Part shown: positions 18,075 to 27,703 of the stretch, piece by piece
Layout of the letters: each line of letters starts with the position of its first letter
How positions within the stretch are numbered: position 1 is the stretch's first letter
Source: Onthomorpha sp937906975
GTDB taxonomy: Bacteria > Bacteroidota > Bacteroidia > Bacteroidales > P3
NCBI GenBank assembly: GCA_045614605.1
Contig: JAZLDH010000011.1
Location: 1-55,382, forward strand
Direction of reading: 5' to 3'
Length of the DNA: 55,382 bases
Program-made: the position numbers and the translations under genes
Notes under the pieces: model-generated
Told to the model about the DNA's origin: nothing
What the model saw: only the letters and a program-made list of their open reading frames with translations
Database searches by the model: none

Positions 18075-18638
18075 ATGGATTTAAAGGAAAGAAAAAAGGA
18101 ACTTAGAAAGCTGATTCGTGAGAGAAAGAAATTGCTTTCTATGGATAATAAGAATTTACAATCGGAAAGGATTTTCTCTTCGGTTGTAAATTCTTCTGTT
18201 TATAAGAATGCTAATACCATTCTTTTGTATTGGTCAATGGACGATGAGGTTCCGACTCATGATTTCATACTTGCAAACTATGAAACTAAGACAATTCTTT
18301 TGCCTTGTGTGGTTGGAGATGATTTAGTGCTTAGAAAATTCTCTGGAATGCAGTCAATGAAAGAAGGAGAACAGTTTGGAATTCTTGAACCTACGGGAGA
18401 AATCTTTTCAGACTATGAAAAAATAGATTTAATGATAATTCCAGGGGTGGCTTTCGATAGAGAAAAAAGACGCATCGGTAGAGGGCGTGGATTTTATGAT
18501 AGATTGCTTTCGGTAAATCAAAACAAGAAAATGGGAATTTGTTTTGATTGTCAATTAGTAGAGCAAGTTCCTGTTGAGGAGTTTGATGTTAAAATGGACT
18601 ATGTTATAAGTCCCGATGAGTTTATAGGCAATGAGTAA
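18075..18638 (+). CDS. 5-formyltetrahydrofolate cyclo-ligase
   Basis: 187 aa from ATG 18075; the frame is open upstream to 18021 but that part runs through the promoter and looks like an unrelated hydrophobic leader. Family landmarks: basic N-terminal helix (LKERKKELRKLIRERK), LLYWSMDDEVPTHDF, and the folate/ATP signature IIPGVAFDREKRRIGRGRGFYDRLL near the C-terminus. Converts 5-formyl-THF to 5,10-methenyl-THF with ATP, rescuing folate. Its stop overlaps the lnt start by 8 bases. Confidence 0.93.
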   Translation: MDLKERKKELRKLIRERKKLLSMDNKNLQSERIFSSVVNSSVYKNANTILLYWSMDDEVPTHDFILANYETKTILLPCVVGDDLVLRKFSGMQSMKEGEQFGILEPTGEIFSDYEKIDLMIIPGVAFDREKRRIGRGRGFYDRLLSVNQNKKMGICFDCQLVEQVPVEEFDVKMDYVISPDEFIGNE

Positions 18639-20256
18639 GAGAAAACTAATATTGATTTCCTGCCTTTCGGGAGTGCTTCTCAGCCTTGCTTGGTTGGATT
18701 TGCTTTTTGCACCACTTATGCTTGTGGCTTTCGTTCCTATGCTATGGGTTGAAAGATATATTTCGCTAAATAACCAAGACAAAAGATTTTCTTCCTTTGC
18801 AGGTTTTGCCTTTTCTTATTTGCCTTTTCTAATATGGAATGCTACTACAATTTTTTGGGTGGCTTTTTCAACCTCTGCGGCATTGGGGCTTCCTTTCTTT
18901 CAAGCTGCTTTAATGGCTGTTGCATTCCAATTGTTCCATTGGACAAAGAGAGTTTTTGGAGTGGAAAAGAAAATAAATTATGTGTTTTTCATTATTTTCT
19001 TCCTTGCTTTTGAGTTTATGGAATTGCATTGGGATTTCAATTTTCCTTGGCTTAATTTAGGCAATAGCTTTGCAAAGTATCCTGCCTTAGTGCAATGGTA
19101 TGAGTTTACAGGCGTTGCGGGTGGTAGTTTTTGGATTTTGATTTGCAATGTTTTTGCTTTGTTTTTACTAAACGGCATTTTAGAAAAATCTTTCAGTAGA
19201 AAAATAATCTATTCCTTAGGTTTAATAATTTGTTTGCCTATTATAATTTCGCTAACGCTTTATTTTACCTATCAAGAAGAAACCTCGCAAGCCTCAGACG
19301 TTGTTGTGGTGCAACCAAACTTAGACCCCTATTCAGAACAATTTGCTCTCTCGCCACAAGATGTCTGTGAAATAATAGAAAGACTTACTTTGCAAAAGGC
19401 AGATAAAGAAACGGATTACGTTGTCTGTCCTGAGAGTTGCATACAAGAGTATGCGTGGGAAGAATACATTGAAGAAATTGGTAGTGTTGAGTATTTGAGA
19501 AATCTTTCTAATGCTTTTCCTCGCTTGGAGTTTGTTGCAGGGATTTCTACTCGCAACAAGGTTGAGGAAAGTCAAAGAACTATTGCAACAAGAGCGCATA
19601 AGAGATATGGTTTCTTATACGAAAATTACAATACTGCAATAAAAATTGATAGAGATACTGTAAATCCTCACAGTCAATTAAGACATAAATCGGTGCTTAC
19701 GCCTGCTGTGGAGAAGATGCCTTTGCAAAAATATCTTGGTTTTATGGAAAACTTTATTCTTGACTTAGGCGGTACGGTTGGCTCTTTGGGAACGGATAAG
19801 GATTACAAGGTTTTTACTTCTGAAAATAAGCCTAAGGTTGCTACGGCTATATGTTACGAAAGCGTTGATGGGCAATATGTGGCTAATCTTGTGAAATCGG
19901 GTGCGGAAATCTTGTTTGTAATTACAAATGACGGTTGGTGGGAAAATACTCCTGGACATCGTCAGCATGCTGCTTTCGCTTCTTTGCGTGCAATAGAGAA
20001 TAGACGTTATATTGCAAGGAGTGCTAATACGGGAATTTCGTCTTTTGTTTCTCCAAAGGGAGAAGTTTTGCAAAAGACTAAGTATTGGGAAGAAGATGTA
20101 ATAAAAGAAACTTTATATGCTCAGAAAAAAATTACTTTCTACACAAAACACGGAGATTACGTTTATAGAACATCTTCGTTTTTGGCGGTTTTGAGTATTT
20201 TATTGGGCTTTGTTTATGGTGTTTTAAGAAAAAAGAAAAATTTAACAATAAATTAA
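18631..20256 (+). CDS. lnt: Apolipoprotein N-acyltransferase
   Basis: 541 aa. N-terminal membrane part of about six spans (1-210), then a nitrilase-type periplasmic domain, and a last membrane helix (510-535). Catalytic residues can be placed: Glu in VVCPESCIQEYAW, a Lys in RHKSVLTPAVEKMPL, Cys in TAICYESVDGQYV. Adds the third acyl chain to lipoproteins in the inner membrane. Several predicted lipoproteins are encoded in this window. Overlaps the cyclo-ligase by 8 bases; yfcC follows 3 bases later. Confidence 0.94.
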   Translation: MSKRKLILISCLSGVLLSLAWLDLLFAPLMLVAFVPMLWVERYISLNNQDKRFSSFAGFAFSYLPFLIWNATTIFWVAFSTSAALGLPFFQAALMAVAFQLFHWTKRVFGVEKKINYVFFIIFFLAFEFMELHWDFNFPWLNLGNSFAKYPALVQWYEFTGVAGGSFWILICNVFALFLLNGILEKSFSRKIIYSLGLIICLPIIISLTLYFTYQEETSQASDVVVVQPNLDPYSEQFALSPQDVCEIIERLTLQKADKETDYVVCPESCIQEYAWEEYIEEIGSVEYLRNLSNAFPRLEFVAGISTRNKVEESQRTIATRAHKRYGFLYENYNTAIKIDRDTVNPHSQLRHKSVLTPAVEKMPLQKYLGFMENFILDLGGTVGSLGTDKDYKVFTSENKPKVATAICYESVDGQYVANLVKSGAEILFVITNDGWWENTPGHRQHAAFASLRAIENRRYIARSANTGISSFVSPKGEVLQKTKYWEEDVIKETLYAQKKITFYTKHGDYVYRTSSFLAVLSILLGFVYGVLRKKKNLTIN

Positions 20257-20259
20257 GCT

Positions 20260-21822
20260 ATGTTTAAGAAAGTTCCACACACTTATGTGATAATATTTTT
20301 CTTGATTGCTTTGGCTGCGGTTGCTACTTGGGTGGTTCCTGCTGGCGAATTTGAGCGTCAAGAAGTGGTTACAGAATCTGGAAAAATTGTTAATCAGATT
20401 GTGCCAGGCTCTTTTGAGAGTCAAGAACAAAATCCTCAGACTTGGGAGATTATGTCTGCCTTTTTCAAGGGTTTTCAACGCGCTCCGGGGATTATTGCTT
20501 TCCTTTTGATTTTGGGAGGAGCGTTTTGGATATTGAATGAAACGAAAGCCATTGATATGGGTGTGCAAACGTTTTTGAAAAAGTCCTCTTCTTTGGAGAG
20601 ATACGCGCTATTTAGGAAGATAGGCGTGAATAATCTTATCATTGTTGTGATAATGATTATGTTCTCTTTGTTTGGGGCGATTTTTGGAATGAGTGAGGAA
20701 ACGATTGCCTTTGTTGCAATCTTTGTTCCCTTAGCAATTTCAATGGGATATGACTCAATTACGGGAGTTTGTCTTTGTTTCCTTGCAGCAGGTCTTGGTT
20801 TTGCTGGCTGTATTCTTAATCCTTTTACTTTGGGAATTGCACAAGATATTGCAGGAATTAAGATGTTTTCGGGTATTGAATACAGATTGATTGTTTGGTT
20901 TGTGATTACCTTTGTGGGAATTGCATTTGTGTTGTACTATGCAAACAAAGTGAAAAAGAATCCTAAGAAATCAATTATGTATGAAGAAGATGCTTATTGG
21001 AGAGCAAATCAAGCAACAGTTAATGACTTGGTTGCAATCAAGGCTTCAAAGACTTGTTGGATTGCTTACTTTATTACACTTCTTATTCAAGTTGTTTTCT
21101 GCATTCAAACTCAAAGTATTCCTTTGATTGTAACGACTGCTCTTTATGCTATCATAGGTTATTTTGGTATAAAGAAGTCTATGCAGATGTTTTCCTTGGC
21201 AATATTGATTTTTACTATTGTTTATTTGGTCATAGGCGTAATGGCGTTTGAATGGGGCTTTGAACAAATTGCAGCATTGTTCTTCTTTATGGCAATAATT
21301 ACGGGAATGGCTCTTGGAAAATCGGCAAGTGATATTGCAAAACTCTTCATTGCGGGTGCGAAAGACATGCTTTCGGCAGCCTTAGTTGTAGGTTTGGCAA
21401 GTGGAATTATTATAATATTGGAAGATGGTAAGATAATTGATACGTTTTTATCGGGATTGGCAAGTGCGATTTCTGGTAGTGGACAAGTTGGTGCTTTGAG
21501 TATTATGTATGCTTTCCAGTCTGTGTTGAATGCAATCATAACTTCGGGTACTGCAAAGGCAGCAATGCTTATGCCAATGTTTGCAGAAATTGCAAATATG
21601 ACAGGAATGTCTTTGCAAGCTGCGGTTACGGCTTTCCATATTGGTGATGGATTTACTAATCTTATTACTCCAACTTCGGGAGTGTTGATTGCAGTTTTAG
21701 GATTGGCTAAAATTCCTTATGCAAAGTGGGTTAAATTTTCTTGGAAATTTATTTTAGCAATGGTTGTACTTGGTTGGTTGCTTTTAATTCCAACAGTGGT
21801 TATGCAACTTCCAGGATTTTAA
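20260..21822 (+). CDS. yfcC: YfcC-family membrane carrier
   Basis: 520 aa, about 12 spans. Opens VPHTYVIIFFLIALAAVATWVVPAGEFER and closes with FHIGDGFTNLITPTSGVLIAVLGLAKIPYAKWVKF, both typical of the YfcC/DcuC-ArcD type (C4-dicarboxylate or basic amino acid carriers). The substrate cannot be read from sequence. Third gene of the cyclo-ligase operon. Confidence 0.87.
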   Translation: MFKKVPHTYVIIFFLIALAAVATWVVPAGEFERQEVVTESGKIVNQIVPGSFESQEQNPQTWEIMSAFFKGFQRAPGIIAFLLILGGAFWILNETKAIDMGVQTFLKKSSSLERYALFRKIGVNNLIIVVIMIMFSLFGAIFGMSEETIAFVAIFVPLAISMGYDSITGVCLCFLAAGLGFAGCILNPFTLGIAQDIAGIKMFSGIEYRLIVWFVITFVGIAFVLYYANKVKKNPKKSIMYEEDAYWRANQATVNDLVAIKASKTCWIAYFITLLIQVVFCIQTQSIPLIVTTALYAIIGYFGIKKSMQMFSLAILIFTIVYLVIGVMAFEWGFEQIAALFFFMAIITGMALGKSASDIAKLFIAGAKDMLSAALVVGLASGIIIILEDGKIIDTFLSGLASAISGSGQVGALSIMYAFQSVLNAIITSGTAKAAMLMPMFAEIANMTGMSLQAAVTAFHIGDGFTNLITPTSGVLIAVLGLAKIPYAKWVKFSWKFILAMVVLGWLLLIPTVVMQLPGF

Positions 21823-21830
21823 AAATATAT

Positions 21831-22190
21831 ATGAGTATGAAAAAATTATATTTAGTATTAGCGTTCATAGTAACTACTCTTTTTGTTTCTTGTGAGGTTT
21901 TTCAAGAAACAACTTACCAACTTTATTATGATGGATTCCCAAGTACAAGCTCTATAAAGCGAATTGAATTAAGAGAGTTTAATGAAGATGAAGGTAAGTA
22001 CGAAAATAATAGAACGATAAACTTGAATTATGGTGATAAATCAGATATTTATCAAGTGGATTCGGATATTTCTTTTGTAGAAGTAAAGATAGTTGGTCAA
22101 TATACGCAAACTCAGGAGATTTATTTTATAAATGTTTGTCATTTAACAAAAGGTGAGGATAATTTAATAAAGTTGTCTTCGTTAAAATAA
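21831..22190 (+). CDS. Small predicted lipoprotein, unknown function
   Basis: 119 aa from ATG 21831 (or 117 from ATG 21837, MKKLYLVLAFIVTTLFVSC). The leader ends in a lipobox-like LFVSC. The mature part (about 100 aa) is a charged beta-rich domain: YQLYYDGFPSTSSIKRIELREF... and a closing IYFINVCHLTKGEDNLIKLSSL. I do not recognise the family. It starts 9 bases after the yfcC stop. The much longer open frame from 21741 lies inside yfcC and is not the start. Confidence 0.7.
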   Translation: MSMKKLYLVLAFIVTTLFVSCEVFQETTYQLYYDGFPSTSSIKRIELREFNEDEGKYENNRTINLNYGDKSDIYQVDSDISFVEVKIVGQYTQTQEIYFINVCHLTKGEDNLIKLSSLK

Positions 22191-22211
22191 TAGATATTGA
22201 CTTTTTTTTCG

Positions 22212-22219
22212 TAATATTG
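22212..22219 (+). promoter_or_regulatory. Probable -7 box of sufC
   Basis: TAATATTG, one mismatch from TAnnTTTG, followed by CA; 30 bases before the sufC ATG. Confidence 0.45.
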
Positions 22220-22248
22220 CAAATTCTCAAAAACTAAAAAAATATAAA

Positions 22249-23013
22249 ATGGCATTGTTAGAAATAAAGGATTTACACGCAAAGATACACGATAAAGAGA
22301 TTTTAAAAGGAGTAAATCTTACAATAAATAAAGGAGAAGTACACGCAATAATGGGACCTAATGGAAATGGAAAAAGTACATTAGCTTCTGTAATTGCAGG
22401 TAAAGATACATTTGAAGTAACCAAAGGAGAAGTTTTGTTTAACAATAAAAATCTTTTGGATTTACCAATTGAGGCAAGAGCTGCTGAAGGAATATTTCTT
22501 GGTTTCCAATATCCAGTAGAAATTCCTGGTGTAAGCATTAGCAATTTTATGCGAACAGCAATCAATGAGCAAAGAAAATATCGCGGATTAGACCCAATGT
22601 CTGCAAAAGACTTTCTTGCGCTTATGGAAGAAAATAAAAAAGTTGTAGAACTTACTAGTAAACTTGCTAATCGCTCTGTAAACGAAGGCTTCTCTGGTGG
22701 AGAAAAAAAGAAAAACGAAATATTCCAAATGGCAATGTTAAATCCAACTCTTGCAATCTTAGATGAAACTGATTCGGGCTTGGATATAGATGCGTTAAGA
22801 ATTGTTGCAAATGGAGTAAACGCCCTTCGCTCACCTGATAATGCTACTGTTGTAATCACACACTATCAAAGATTGTTGGATTATATAGTTCCAGATTATG
22901 TACACGTTCTTTACGAAGGAAGAATCGTTAAAACAGGAGATAAAACTCTTGCTTTGACTTTGGAAGAAAAAGGATACGATTGGATTAGAAAGGAATTAGA
23001 GCAAGGAAAGTAA
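22249..23013 (+). CDS. sufC: Fe-S cluster assembly ATPase SufC
   Basis: 254 aa. ABC ATPase with Walker A GPNGNGKST at 36-44, the SufC-specific Q-loop region FLGFQYPVEIPGVS, signature NEGFSGGEKKKNE, Walker B AILDETDSGLDIDAL, and H-loop VVITHYQRLLDYI. Works with SufB and SufD to build Fe-S clusters in the cytosol. Overlaps sufD by 1 base. SufB, normally directly upstream, is not in this window. Confidence 0.97.
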   Translation: MALLEIKDLHAKIHDKEILKGVNLTINKGEVHAIMGPNGNGKSTLASVIAGKDTFEVTKGEVLFNNKNLLDLPIEARAAEGIFLGFQYPVEIPGVSISNFMRTAINEQRKYRGLDPMSAKDFLALMEENKKVVELTSKLANRSVNEGFSGGEKKKNEIFQMAMLNPTLAILDETDSGLDIDALRIVANGVNALRSPDNATVVITHYQRLLDYIVPDYVHVLYEGRIVKTGDKTLALTLEEKGYDWIRKELEQGK

Positions 23014-24068
23014 TGGAAGAAAATCTTAATAACATAAATTTCAGTTGTAATATTCCTCAATTCAACACTATACGACTACTTCAATTGAATGGAAAGTTGT
23101 ATGAAGATGTTGTTTTGGGAGAAAAATACAAGGATATTATTGTGATAGAAAGGACAGAGGAAGGTATTTCTATCAATGTTAAAGAAAATGCTATAATAGA
23201 TACTCCTTTACAGATAATAAATGTAGTAGGAAATCAACAATCCTTAAATACATCTTCATTTAGTACTGTTAAGTTAGGACGAAATAGTAAGTTGCGTTTA
23301 ATACATTGCGATGATTCTATTTCGGAACACTCTTGTGATTTGACAAATAAGCTACAAATAGAAATAGAAGACGGAGCTAGTTTGGATTATTATAAGATGG
23401 AAAATATAAATGACTTTTCTTCTGTAAGCACTGAGGTGCTTTTTGAAATGGGGAAAGAGTCTAAACTTACTACCTTTGGACTTAGTCTTAATGGAAAGTT
23501 GATTCGCAACAAGATTATAGTGAATTTCAACGATGAATATTCAACTGCTGACCTTAATGGTTTGTATTTGATGGATAAACAACAAGAAGCAGAAACTGAA
23601 ATAAACGTTTATCACCACAAACCTAATTGTTCTTCTAATCAATTATTCAAAGGAATACTTGATGATGTGGCAAAATCAAGTTTTGTAGGACATGTTTTTG
23701 TTGATTATGGTGCAAAAGGAACTGTTGCTTTGCAAAATAACAAGAATATGCTTCTTACCGATAAGGCAAAGGTGAATACTCGTCCGTTTTTAGAGATATA
23801 TAATGATGATGTTAAGTGTTCGCATGGTGCAACCATAGGACAATTAAATGCAGATGCGTTGTTCTATCTCAGAACTCGTTGTATAAGTGAAAGAAGTGCG
23901 AAGATGCTACTTATGTATGCTTTTTGCGAAGATGTACTCTCTAAAAGCGATATAGAAGAGCTTAAAGAAAACTTAGGAGATTTGATTAAACGTAGATTAC
24001 AAGGTGAATTAACAGCTTGTGGTAATTGTGTGTTTCAATGTTCTACTCCAAAGCTTAAATTAAACTAA
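23013..24068 (+). CDS. sufD: Fe-S cluster assembly protein SufD
   Basis: 351 aa, somewhat shorter than E. coli SufD. The C-terminal SufBD core is clear: YHHKPNCSSNQLFKGILDDVAKSSFVG, NTRPFLEIYNDDVKCSHGATIGQLNADALFYLRTR. The extreme C-terminus is cysteine-rich, TACGNCVFQCSTP (CxxCxxxC). Short tails with cysteines occur in related proteins, so its meaning is open. Scaffold partner of SufB and SufC. Confidence 0.94.
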   Translation: MEENLNNINFSCNIPQFNTIRLLQLNGKLYEDVVLGEKYKDIIVIERTEEGISINVKENAIIDTPLQIINVVGNQQSLNTSSFSTVKLGRNSKLRLIHCDDSISEHSCDLTNKLQIEIEDGASLDYYKMENINDFSSVSTEVLFEMGKESKLTTFGLSLNGKLIRNKIIVNFNDEYSTADLNGLYLMDKQQEAETEINVYHHKPNCSSNQLFKGILDDVAKSSFVGHVFVDYGAKGTVALQNNKNMLLTDKAKVNTRPFLEIYNDDVKCSHGATIGQLNADALFYLRTRCISERSAKMLLMYAFCEDVLSKSDIEELKENLGDLIKRRLQGELTACGNCVFQCSTPKLKLN

Positions 24069-24071
24069 AAT

Positions 24072-24968
24072 ATGCAAATAGCAATATTCGGTAAAAATTG
24101 TAAAGAAGAAGATTTGTGTTATATAGAAGATTTGTTTTCTCAAATAAGTCTTTATTCAAAGGAATTGTTTGTTTCAAAAGAATTTCTCAAATCTTTACAA
24201 GGCAAAATTAAAACGCCGAATAATTGTAATATTTCAGCCTTTGAAGAGGATAAAATAAAGGATAAAAAAATTGATATTTTGTTTTCTTTGGGAGGAGATG
24301 GTACATTGCTAGATACACTCTCGGTTGTGAAAAATACAACTCTGCCTGTTCTTGGAATAAATCTTGGACATTTAGGATTTCTTACAAGTGTTGGTAGAAA
24401 CGAAATAAAGAATCTTTTATCTGAAATAGAGAAAGGAAACTATAAAGTAGAAAAACACAGCGTCTTAAAGGCTACTTACTTGTCTTCAAAAGAAGAACGC
24501 TTTGCGATAAATGAAGTTTGCGTGCGTTCTCTTTCGCCAGGGGAATTGTTAGAAATAGATGCGTACATAGGAGATGAGTATTTGACAACATATACCTCAG
24601 ATGGGTTGATTGCAACAACGCCAACAGGTTCTACAGCCTATTCAATGAGTTGCGGAGGTCCTATTATATCTCCAAATTCTCGTTGTTTATGTATCACACC
24701 TATTTCTCCACACAATTTAACTTTAAGACCGCTGATTATTCCCGATGATTCTCTGATACGATTTGTAATAAACGATTCGCGAAAAGGCATTTCGCTTCAT
24801 TTAGACTCGCAAACCTATCCGTTAGAGACTCCAATTTCAATAGAAATCTCAAAAGCAGATATGGAATTGAGTCTAATAAGAATGCAAAATCAAACATTCT
24901 TTTCAGCAATCAGAAACAAACTAATGTGGGGAACTAATTTAAGACAAAGAAAAAGTAATGATGAATAA
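24072..24968 (+). CDS. nadK: NAD kinase
   Basis: 298 aa. GGDGT motif in FSLGGDGTLLDTLS (about 75-88), NLGHLGFLT, the NE motif in FAINEVCVRS, and the conserved TTPTGSTAYSMSCGGPII. Phosphorylates NAD to NADP. Lies 3 bases after sufD; its last 11 bases overlap dxr, whose product uses NADPH. Confidence 0.97.
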   Translation: MQIAIFGKNCKEEDLCYIEDLFSQISLYSKELFVSKEFLKSLQGKIKTPNNCNISAFEEDKIKDKKIDILFSLGGDGTLLDTLSVVKNTTLPVLGINLGHLGFLTSVGRNEIKNLLSEIEKGNYKVEKHSVLKATYLSSKEERFAINEVCVRSLSPGELLEIDAYIGDEYLTTYTSDGLIATTPTGSTAYSMSCGGPIISPNSRCLCITPISPHNLTLRPLIIPDDSLIRFVINDSRKGISLHLDSQTYPLETPISIEISKADMELSLIRMQNQTFFSAIRNKLMWGTNLRQRKSNDE

Positions 24969-26121
24969 AAAATCTGTTGCAGTAATTGGTTCAACAGGCT
25001 CAATAGGTCAGCAAACCTTAGATATAATAGCCCAACACCCTGATATATTTTCGGCAGAAGTGCTAACCGCTAACACACAAGCGGATTTGCTTATAGAGCA
25101 AGCCTTGAAATTTAATCCCAATGTCGTAGTTATTGCAGATAAAACGCAGTATGCAAAGGTCAAAGACGCATTATCGCATACTGACACAAAGGTTTTTGCA
25201 GGAAAAGAAAGCATTGATGATGTTGTTCAAATGGATTGCGTAGATGTTGTCTTGATGGCACTTGTTGGATTTGCGGGATTATCTCCAACAATCAAAGCAA
25301 TAGAAAAAGGAAAACTTGTTGCCTTAGCAAATAAAGAAACACTTGTTGTAGGCGGAGAGTATGTTATGAGACTCGCAAAGCAAAATAACACAGCAATTCT
25401 TCCTGTTGATTCGGAGCATTCTGCAATTTTTCAGTGTTTAATAGGAGAAATAAATAACAAAATAAACAAAATATATCTTACCGCTTCAGGTGGTCCATTT
25501 AGAACCTTTACAAAAGATGAACTTTCAAAGGTAAGTGTTGCACAAGCATTGAAACACCCAAATTGGTCAATGGGAAAAAAAGTTACTATCGATTCAGCAA
25601 CTTTGATGAACAAGGGTTTTGAAATGATTGAAGCAAGATGGTTGTTTGATATAAAGCCACGCAAGATAGAAGCAGTTATTCACCCTCAAAGTATAATACA
25701 TTCAATGGTGGAATTTGAAGACGGAAGTATTAAAGCTCAGTTAGGAGTTGCAGATATGCGTCTTCCAATCCAATATGCTTTGAATTTTCCAGAAAGATTG
25801 CCTAATACATCAGAAAAATTAGACATATACAAATACTCTACCTTAACTTTTGAAAAACCAAACACAGAATTATTTCCTTGTTTAGCCTTGGCATATCATG
25901 CAATAGAAGAAGGAGGAAATCTTCCTGCGATAATGAATGCAGCAAACGAAGTGGCGGTAGAAGCATTTTTGAAAGAAAAAATTCAATTTATAGAGATAGG
26001 AAACATAATAGAAAAGGCATTTAATACGTTTGCCTTTGTGAAAAATCCAACCTTAGAGGATTATTTCAAAACAGACGAAATAGTAAAAGAACAATTAAAA
26101 AGAGAAATATTAAATAATTAA
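24958..26121 (+). CDS. dxr: 1-deoxy-D-xylulose 5-phosphate reductoisomerase
   Basis: 387 aa, full length. NADPH-binding GSTGSIGQQTLDI at the N-terminus, LANKETLVVGG, catalytic region LPVDSEHSAIFQCL and LTASGGPFR, then HPNWSMGKKVTIDSATLMNKGFEMIEA and VIHPQSIIHSMVEF. Second step of the MEP isoprenoid pathway. ATG 24958 and ATG 24961 are adjacent; either could serve. rseP follows 5 bases later, a common Bacteroidota pairing. Confidence 0.97.
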   Translation: MMNKKSVAVIGSTGSIGQQTLDIIAQHPDIFSAEVLTANTQADLLIEQALKFNPNVVVIADKTQYAKVKDALSHTDTKVFAGKESIDDVVQMDCVDVVLMALVGFAGLSPTIKAIEKGKLVALANKETLVVGGEYVMRLAKQNNTAILPVDSEHSAIFQCLIGEINNKINKIYLTASGGPFRTFTKDELSKVSVAQALKHPNWSMGKKVTIDSATLMNKGFEMIEARWLFDIKPRKIEAVIHPQSIIHSMVEFEDGSIKAQLGVADMRLPIQYALNFPERLPNTSEKLDIYKYSTLTFEKPNTELFPCLALAYHAIEEGGNLPAIMNAANEVAVEAFLKEKIQFIEIGNIIEKAFNTFAFVKNPTLEDYFKTDEIVKEQLKREILNN

Positions 26122-26126
26122 AAAAT

Positions 26127-27509
26127 ATGAAATTTTTAGCATTAATACTGAGTTTATCGTTATTGGTATTTATTCATGAGTTAGGACATTATTTATTTGC
26201 AAGATTATTTAAAACAAGAGTAGAACAATTCTATTTGTTTTTCAATCCTGGATTTTCCCTTTTAAGAGCAAAAAAATATAATGGTAAGTGGCATTTTAGC
26301 TGGTTTTCAAAAAAATCTCCAGAAGAGTTTGCACAACACCCAGATAAAACAGAATGGGGAATTGGTTGGTTGCCTTTCGGAGGTTATTGCTCGATTGCGG
26401 GAATGATTGACGAGAGTACAACCTCAGCAGACGCCTTACCTTCAGAGCCACAAGAGTGGGAATATCGCTCAAAGAAAACATGGCAAAGACTACTTATAGT
26501 TTTAGGAGGTGTTTTGATGAATTTTGTTGGAGCAATTGTTATTTTCTCAGCAATGCTTTTTGTATGGGGGAAAGAAACCTTGCCAATGCAAAACGTAACA
26601 CACGGATATGATTACACAGAAGTGGCTTTGAAAAATGGATTCCAAAACGGAGATATAGTACAAAGCATAGACGGTAAAAAAGTTGTAAACCTTGCAGATG
26701 TAGTAGAGCAAGTTTTATTAGAATCAGCAAAAGATGTAACAGTAAAAAGAGGAGATTCTTTAGTAACATTTAATTTACCAAAAGACTTTGCAAAACAAAT
26801 GTTGGTTGCAAACCCAAAAGAATTTGCAACTGTTAGAGTTCCTTTTGTAATAGATAACTTTACTATTGGCTCTCTTGCACAAAGTGCAGGAATGCAAATA
26901 GGCGATAGCATAGTTGCATTAAATGGCGTAGCAACACCAACATTTAGCGATTTCGTAAAGGAAATATCCAACAAAAAAGGAAAAGACGTTACAATAACAT
27001 ATTATAGAAACAACGCAAAACAAGAAGTTAGTTTCAAACTTGGCGCAGATGGCAAAATAGGTGCCAGTCCTAAAAATCCAACTCTAATATATGAAACAGA
27101 AAAAATAGACTATAATATATTAGAATCAATACCTGCTGGAATACAAGTCGGAACAGAAACTTTGGTTAATTACGTTAAACAATTCAAATTAGTCTTTACA
27201 AAAGAAGGAGTCTCACAATTAGGAGGCTTTGGAGCGATTGGCTCAATGTTCCCTGCTGAATGGAATTGGGCAATCTTTTGGAATATGACAGCATTCCTTT
27301 CTATAATTTTAGCCTTTATGAATATATTGCCAATTCCTGCCTTAGACGGTGGACATGTTATGTTTACACTATGGGAAATGATTACAGGAAAGAAACCAGG
27401 CGACAAATTTATGGAGCGAGCACAGATGATAGGAATGATTCTTCTGTTTGGATTGCTGATTTTTGCTAACGGAAATGACTTAATTAAGTGGATTTCTTCA
27501 AAATTTTAG
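26127..27509 (+). CDS. rseP: RIP site-2 protease RseP
   Basis: 460 aa. Zinc motif HELGH at 17-21 in the first membrane helix, two PDZ domains (about 165-320; GFQNGDIVQSIDGKKV and AGMQIGDSIVALNGV), the third ligand in NILPIPALDGGHV, and a last membrane helix. Cleaves membrane-bound substrates such as anti-sigma factors or signal-peptide remnants. Last gene of the suf-nadK-dxr run. Confidence 0.95.
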   Translation: MKFLALILSLSLLVFIHELGHYLFARLFKTRVEQFYLFFNPGFSLLRAKKYNGKWHFSWFSKKSPEEFAQHPDKTEWGIGWLPFGGYCSIAGMIDESTTSADALPSEPQEWEYRSKKTWQRLLIVLGGVLMNFVGAIVIFSAMLFVWGKETLPMQNVTHGYDYTEVALKNGFQNGDIVQSIDGKKVVNLADVVEQVLLESAKDVTVKRGDSLVTFNLPKDFAKQMLVANPKEFATVRVPFVIDNFTIGSLAQSAGMQIGDSIVALNGVATPTFSDFVKEISNKKGKDVTITYYRNNAKQEVSFKLGADGKIGASPKNPTLIYETEKIDYNILESIPAGIQVGTETLVNYVKQFKLVFTKEGVSQLGGFGAIGSMFPAEWNWAIFWNMTAFLSIILAFMNILPIPALDGGHVMFTLWEMITGKKPGDKFMERAQMIGMILLFGLLIFANGNDLIKWISSKF

Positions 27510-27562
27510 TCTCTGATAATCAAGTGCTTTGAAAAAAAGCGATAAAAAAAGTAAAGAAAAAA

Positions 27563-27593
27563 TTTGGTAGTAAGAAAAAAGCTCGTATCTTTG
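27563..27593 (+). promoter_or_regulatory. tRNA-Asn promoter
   Basis: TTTG (27563-27566), a spacer of exactly 19 bases, TATCTTTG (27586-27593); the tRNA starts 26 bases later. The best full match to the Bacteroidota consensus in the window. Confidence 0.85.
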
Positions 27594-27618
27594 CACTCGC
27601 TTTAAGGGAATAAGAAAA

Positions 27619-27692
27619 GCCTCCTTAGCTCAGCTGGTTAGAGCACATGACTGTTAATCATGGGGTCCTAGGTTCAAGTCCTAGAGGGGGCG
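27619..27692 (+). tRNA. tRNA-Asn (GTT)
   Basis: Acceptor GCCTCCT/AGGGGGC with one T-G pair, D arm GCTCAGCTGGTTAGAGC, anticodon stem CATGA/TCATG around loop CTGTTAA (anticodon GTT), T arm CTAGG-TTCAAGT-CCTAG, discriminator G. CCA not encoded. Confidence 0.97.
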
Positions 27693-27703
27693 CTCAAAGA
27701 AAA

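Noticed and set aside
22191..22248. Riboswitch or Fe-responsive leader before sufC
   Set aside because: Only 58 bases including the promoter; no stem-loop of note is visible.
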